From positions 1 to 9,290 of the forward strand of contig CAJUJC010000085.1 in NCBI GenBank assembly GCA_910586805.1: 9,290 nucleotides of DNA, read 5' to 3'. Positions 6,394 through 9,290 of the stretch are shown piece by piece (positions within the stretch are counted from its first letter, which is position 1; every line of letters starts with the position of its first letter). Both the position numbers and the translations under genes were made by a program. The notes beneath the pieces are model-generated. The model was not told where the DNA came from. It made no database searches and saw only the letters and a list, made by a program, of their open reading frames with translations. The stretch is from an uncultured Erysipelotrichales bacterium (GTDB lineage: Bacteria > Bacillota_I > Bacilli_A > Erysipelotrichales > Coprobacillaceae).

Positions 6394-6412
6394 AAAAATA
6401 CCATACTTTTAA
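6394..6412 (-). promoter_or_regulatory. Putative operator of the GntR regulator (copy 2)
   Basis: Reads AAAAATACCATACTTTTAA on the + strand, the exact reverse complement of copy 1 at 5565-5583. It ends 10 bases before the -35 box of the PTS gene, centred near -55 from the expected start. That position suits an activator, or a repressor acting at a distance. Confidence 0.65.
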
Positions 6413-6422
6413 ATAAAAAGAA

Positions 6423-6451
6423 TTGACTTTTTAGAAAATTAAGATTATACT
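6423..6451 (+). promoter_or_regulatory. Sigma-A promoter of the PTS IIC gene
   Basis: TTGACT (6423-6428), 17-bp spacer, TATACT (6446-6451). Each box matches consensus at five of six positions. The expected start near 6458 gives a leader of about 29 bases with GGGAGG at 6474-6479. Confidence 0.87.
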
Positions 6452-6486
6452 AGTAGTGTCAAAAATATTTTAAGGGAGGAAAAAAT

Positions 6487-7851
6487 ATGGACGCTTTTGC
6501 TGATAAGCTTGGACGCATTGGTGCTTGGTGTGGTCAAAACAAATACTTAGGCGCTATCAAAAATGCATTCCAAAACTTTATGCCAGCAACTATCGCTGGT
6601 GCAATCGGAGTTTTATGGACAAACGTATTAGTTCATAAAGAAACAGGGTTAGGAGCTTTATGGGATGGTATCATGGCTCTTGAAGTTTTAAACCCAATCT
6701 TTGCTGCAATTCAATTTGCAACAATTTCATGTATCTCAATTGGTGTAGTAATGTTACTTGCACAAGAAATTGGAGAAGCTAATGGTGAATCTGGGGCATT
6801 CCCAGCTGTATTAGGATTCTTATCTTGGTTAGTAGTTACACCTACAACATCTCACGTATGGACATCTTTGAATGACAAAGGTGAAGTAGTATTCAACAGT
6901 GGTACAATCTTACCTGAAGGAGCTACATCATTAACAACTGTTGGTGGAATTCCTGGAAGCTATACAGGTGCTACTGGATTATTTACTGCTTTAATCGTTG
7001 GTATCGTTGCTATGGAACTTTATGCTTGGTTAAGAAGACAAGATGCATTAAAAATTAAAATGCCTGAACAAGTTCCACCTGGTGTTGCTCGTGCATTCGA
7101 AGTTTTAATTCCAACATTCATCATGTTAACTATCGTTGGTGGAATTGGACATGCTTGTTATTTAGGAACAGGATTATATTTAAATGATATTATCTCTAAA
7201 TATATCCAAGCTCCATTACAAGAAATCATCGGAAATAACTTAATTGCAGTTATGTTCATGTATGTATTAATTTCATTATTCTGGTTAGTAGGTATTCATG
7301 GTAACAACATGTTAGCTGCTATTAAAGAACCATTATTCAAACCTGCATTATATACAAATATGGCTATCTTCCAAGGAAAACAAACTGGAGAATATGCTAC
7401 ATTCAATATGACAATGTTACAAATGTTTGGTGAATGGGGAGGTTCTGGGGTTACTTTAGGTTTAGTAATCGCAATCTTCATCTTTGGTAAACGTGCTGAT
7501 AACCGTGCAATTGCTTCATTATCAATAGTTCCTGGATTATTCAATATCAATGAAACTGTTACATTTGGTATTCCATTAGTATTGAACCCAATCTTAGGTA
7601 TTCCATTCATTCTTGCACCAGTTGCCTGCGTTGCTTTAGGATGGGCTTTAATTGAAATGGGATTCTGTCCACCAGTTGTACTTGAAGTACCATGGACAAT
7701 GCCACCATTATTCTTAGGATTCTTAGCTACTGGTGGTTCACTAATGGGTGCTATTTCACAATTAATTGCAATTGTATTATCTACAGTTATCTATATTCCT
7801 TTCGTTATTATGTACGAAAGATACCAAAACAAACAAGCTGCTGAAGCTTAA
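6487..7851 (+). CDS. PTS lactose/cellobiose-family sugar permease, subunit IIC (orphan)
   Basis: 454-residue membrane channel that moves a sugar, probably a beta-linked disaccharide such as cellobiose or chitobiose, while it is phosphorylated by a partner IIB. Several hydrophobic helices are visible throughout. Family marks are PEQVPPGVARAF near the middle, GIHGNNM with His271, and NINETVTFGIPLVLNP with Glu356. His and Glu at these motifs bind the sugar in structurally known ChbC-type IIC proteins. No IIA or IIB domain is fused or encoded nearby, so general or unlinked partners must serve it. GGGAGG (6474-6479) lies 7 bases before the ATG. The gene uses more C-ending codons (ATC, TTC, AAC) than its neighbours, a usual sign of high expression. 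It is flanked by terminators, so it is monocistronic. Exact sugar not deducible. Confidence 0.92.
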   Translation: MDAFADKLGRIGAWCGQNKYLGAIKNAFQNFMPATIAGAIGVLWTNVLVHKETGLGALWDGIMALEVLNPIFAAIQFATISCISIGVVMLLAQEIGEANGESGAFPAVLGFLSWLVVTPTTSHVWTSLNDKGEVVFNSGTILPEGATSLTTVGGIPGSYTGATGLFTALIVGIVAMELYAWLRRQDALKIKMPEQVPPGVARAFEVLIPTFIMLTIVGGIGHACYLGTGLYLNDIISKYIQAPLQEIIGNNLIAVMFMYVLISLFWLVGIHGNNMLAAIKEPLFKPALYTNMAIFQGKQTGEYATFNMTMLQMFGEWGGSGVTLGLVIAIFIFGKRADNRAIASLSIVPGLFNINETVTFGIPLVLNPILGIPFILAPVACVALGWALIEMGFCPPVVLEVPWTMPPLFLGFLATGGSLMGAISQLIAIVLSTVIYIPFVIMYERYQNKQAAEA

Positions 7852-7866
7852 TAACAATTTAGAATT

Positions 7867-7893
7867 AAGGGCTGTTTATCAGTCCTTTTTCTT
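7867..7893 (+). terminator. Intrinsic terminator of the PTS gene
   Basis: AAGGGCTG (7867-7874) pairs with CAGTCCTT (7880-7887) with one G.U pair and the loop TTTAT. A T-rich tail follows. Confidence 0.88.
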
Positions 7894-7937
7894 TCCCTTT
7901 TCTTGTAATAGAAATAAAATAAATATGACATAAGGAA

Positions 7938-7966
7938 TTGTTATTTTTTTCTATTTCATGTATAAT
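7938..7966 (+). promoter_or_regulatory. Promoter of the small membrane protein gene
   Basis: TTGTTA (7938-7943), 17-bp spacer, TATAAT (7961-7966), 24 bases before the ATG at 7991. The expected start near 7973 leaves a very short leader holding GTGAGG. Confidence 0.75.
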
Positions 7967-7990
7967 GGATAAGAAAGTGAGGATTTATAA

Positions 7991-8485
7991 ATGAAGAAAT
8001 TTAAATTTAGAATGAATACAGCAACTCTTATCTTTTTAGTGGCTTATGCTGTTTACATACTGTACTTGATATTTTTACAAAAGAATTTTAAAGACTTACC
8101 TCTTGTTGTAGGTTTTGGTATACTTGTATATGCTTTCTTTTTGGGGTGTAGACCATATGGTTATGAAATTGGAAAAAGAACACTTATTATTAAGTATTTT
8201 TTATGGAAGAATAGTGAAGTAGATTTAATGCAATGTGAAACAATTTGTGATCCTGTTTCAAGATGGGCAGATATTGCTACAAGACCACATGCTATTGAAA
8301 TTTATACTAATACAAAAAAACGTTACTGTTGTTTTCCAAAACAACGTATTGAATTTGTTGATGCGATTGTTCAAGAAAACAAGAGAATTCATTGTACTGT
8401 AAAAGAATATACTGATGTTAGACGTAAGTTAGATAAGAAAAGACGTAAAGAACGTAAGAAAGCTGAAAGAAATGGGACTGAATAA
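7991..8485 (+). CDS. Small membrane protein with probable bacterial PH-like domain
   Basis: 164 residues. Two transmembrane helices lie at about residues 10-30 and 36-53 with a short loop between, so both ends should be on the same, probably cytoplasmic, side. Residues 56-132 (YEIGKRTLIIKY, then a stretch with AIEIYTNTKKRYCCFPK) have the beta-strand pattern and the two-helix-plus-domain layout of bacterial PH-like proteins of the YyaB/DUF1200 kind. The tail 142-164 is strongly basic (runs of K and R) and may bind phospholipid or nucleic acid. GTGAGG (7978-7983) precedes the ATG by 7 bases. It has its own promoter and terminator and so no operon partner. The function of such proteins is not known. 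The domain call is from pattern only. Confidence 0.6.
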   Translation: MKKFKFRMNTATLIFLVAYAVYILYLIFLQKNFKDLPLVVGFGILVYAFFLGCRPYGYEIGKRTLIIKYFLWKNSEVDLMQCETICDPVSRWADIATRPHAIEIYTNTKKRYCCFPKQRIEFVDAIVQENKRIHCTVKEYTDVRRKLDKKRRKERKKAERNGTE

Positions 8486-8500
8486 GTCCTGTTTTTCTTT
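8471..8500 (+). terminator. Intrinsic terminator of the small membrane protein gene
   Basis: GGGACT (8474-8479) pairs with AGTCCT (8485-8490), with outer pairs extending to 8471/8493, the loop GAATA and a T-rich tail. The 5' arm lies inside the end of the coding region, and the loop and 3' arm cover the stop codon. Confidence 0.87.
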
Positions 8501-8536
8501 TTGCTTTTCATATATAAAGAATATATTTGTATTGCC

Positions 8537-8565
8537 TTGACTGTTTATTATTAAAACTATATAAT
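8537..8565 (+). promoter_or_regulatory. Strong sigma-A promoter of glnN
   Basis: TTGACT (8537-8542), exact 17-bp spacer, perfect TATAAT (8560-8565). The expected start near 8572 gives a leader of about 57 bases. No GlnR/TnrA-type TGTNAN7TNACA site is evident around it. Confidence 0.87.
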
Positions 8566-8628
8566 TGCTTCATAAGAAATAAAAGAAGTTTTTGATAAGA
8601 TTTCTAATGAATGGGGAGGAATAATAGA

Positions 8629-9290
8629 GTGGAGATGAATAAATTACTTGAAGATTATGGGTGTTTATCGTTTAGTGATGATGTGATGAAGGAAAGGATT
8701 CCTAAATCAACATATAAAGCTTTTCATGATTCTTTAGATAAAGGAGAACCTCTTGCTAAAGAAACAGCAACAGCTATCGCAAATGCAATGAAAATTTGGG
8801 CTGTAGAAAATGGTGCTACACATTTTACACATTGGTTTACTCCTATGACTGGCTTAACAGCAGAAAAACATGATGCTTTTTTAGAACCAGAAGGGAGTAA
8901 GGCAGTTTTAGAATTTAGTGGAAAAACATTAAGAAAGGGTGAACCTGATGCGTCTTCTTTTCCATCTGGTGGATTACGTGCAACTTTTGAAGCGAGAGGC
9001 TATACTGCATGGGATTGTACATCACCAGCATTTGTAAAAGATGGATCACTATATATTCCAACTTTATTTTGTTCATATACAGGAGAAGCTCTTGATAAAA
9101 AGACACCTTTGTTAAAATCAGCTGATGCTTTATCAAAAGCTTCATGTCGTTTATTGCCTTTGCTTGGACTAGAAAATGTGACTAAAGTTACAGCTTCAGT
9201 AGGAAGTGAACAAGAATATTTTTTGGTTGCTAATGAATTTTATCAAAAACGTTTAGATTTGAAGTTGACAGGTAGAACATTATTTGGAGC
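8629..9290 (+). CDS. glnN: Glutamine synthetase type III, N-terminal part (runs off the window)
   Basis: ATP-dependent ligase that makes glutamine from glutamate and ammonia, the main entry of ammonia into metabolism. The 220 visible codons are roughly the first third of the 700 or so residues usual for type III enzymes. The N-terminal signature HFTHWFTPMTGLTAEKHDAF with FLEP, the segment FPSGGLRATFEARGYTAWD, and VGSEQEYFLV (Glu194, Glu196 as metal-binding acids) identify GSIII rather than GSI. I chose GTG 8629 because GGGGAGGA (8613-8620) lies 8 bases before it. The in-frame ATG at 8635 (two residues shorter) would have a 14-base gap. It has its own near-consensus promoter. No frameshift is seen in the visible part. 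Confidence 0.95.
   Translation, partial: MEMNKLLEDYGCLSFSDDVMKERIPKSTYKAFHDSLDKGEPLAKETATAIANAMKIWAVENGATHFTHWFTPMTGLTAEKHDAFLEPEGSKAVLEFSGKTLRKGEPDASSFPSGGLRATFEARGYTAWDCTSPAFVKDGSLYIPTLFCSYTGEALDKKTPLLKSADALSKASCRLLPLLGLENVTKVTASVGSEQEYFLVANEFYQKRLDLKLTGRTLFG

Noticed and set aside
6413..6486. CcpA cre site in the PTS promoter
   Set aside because: No sequence close to the usual cre pattern with a central CG was found between the operator and the ATG.
7296..7610. Minus-strand frame inside the PTS gene
   Set aside because: It lies wholly within a recognised membrane protein gene. The translation has no domain and reflects codon complementarity.
8915..9145. Minus-strand frame inside glnN
   Set aside because: It is antisense to clear glutamine synthetase coding sequence and shows no family signal.

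Overview
The window is a very AT-rich stretch of chromosome from a low-GC Gram-positive anaerobe. It carries an oxygen-sensitive class III ribonucleotide reductase with its activase, a type III glutamine synthetase, purine-rich AGGAGG-type ribosome binding sites and many intrinsic terminators with U tracts. This fits a gut Firmicute, and the protein style suggests the Erysipelotrichia (Coprobacillus/Thomasclavelia-like). That placement is inference. All genes lie on the + strand. I see no tRNA, rRNA, CRISPR array, insertion sequence or phage gene.

Layout. Bases 1-30 are the terminator of an upstream gene. Next come acylphosphatase (54-323), a 273-base gap with a promoter-like box and a long RNA hairpin, then nrdD (597-2774) and nrdG (2910-3431), which form the anaerobic dNTP-synthesis unit and end in a terminator. 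A GyrI-like protein (3595-4209) follows, then exonuclease III (4238-4990), which overlaps a YfcE-type phosphodiesterase (4987-5526) by ATGA. After these sit a GntR/UTRA regulator (5604-6314), an orphan sugar PTS membrane subunit IIC (6487-7851), a small membrane protein with a probable bacterial PH-like domain (7991-8485), and the first 220 or so codons of glnN, which runs off the right edge.

The most interesting signal links the regulator to the transporter. A 19-base element, TTAAAAGTATGGTATTTTT, lies just in front of the gntR start and recurs exactly, in inverted orientation, upstream of the near-consensus promoter of the IIC gene. A 10-base part of it occurs a third time there. This looks like a local regulon: a sugar-(phosphate)-sensing regulator that controls itself and an orphan permease, with partner IIA/IIB proteins that must be encoded elsewhere. 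The site sits at about -21 in one promoter and about -55 in the other, so the outcome may differ between them.

The other notable point is post-transcriptional. A long hairpin with strand-asymmetric G.U pairs precedes nrdD, a leaky terminator-like hairpin separates nrdD from nrdG, and a pair of mutually exclusive hairpins overlaps the exoA ribosome binding site. The rest is ordinary housekeeping content. I found no clearly novel multi-gene system.
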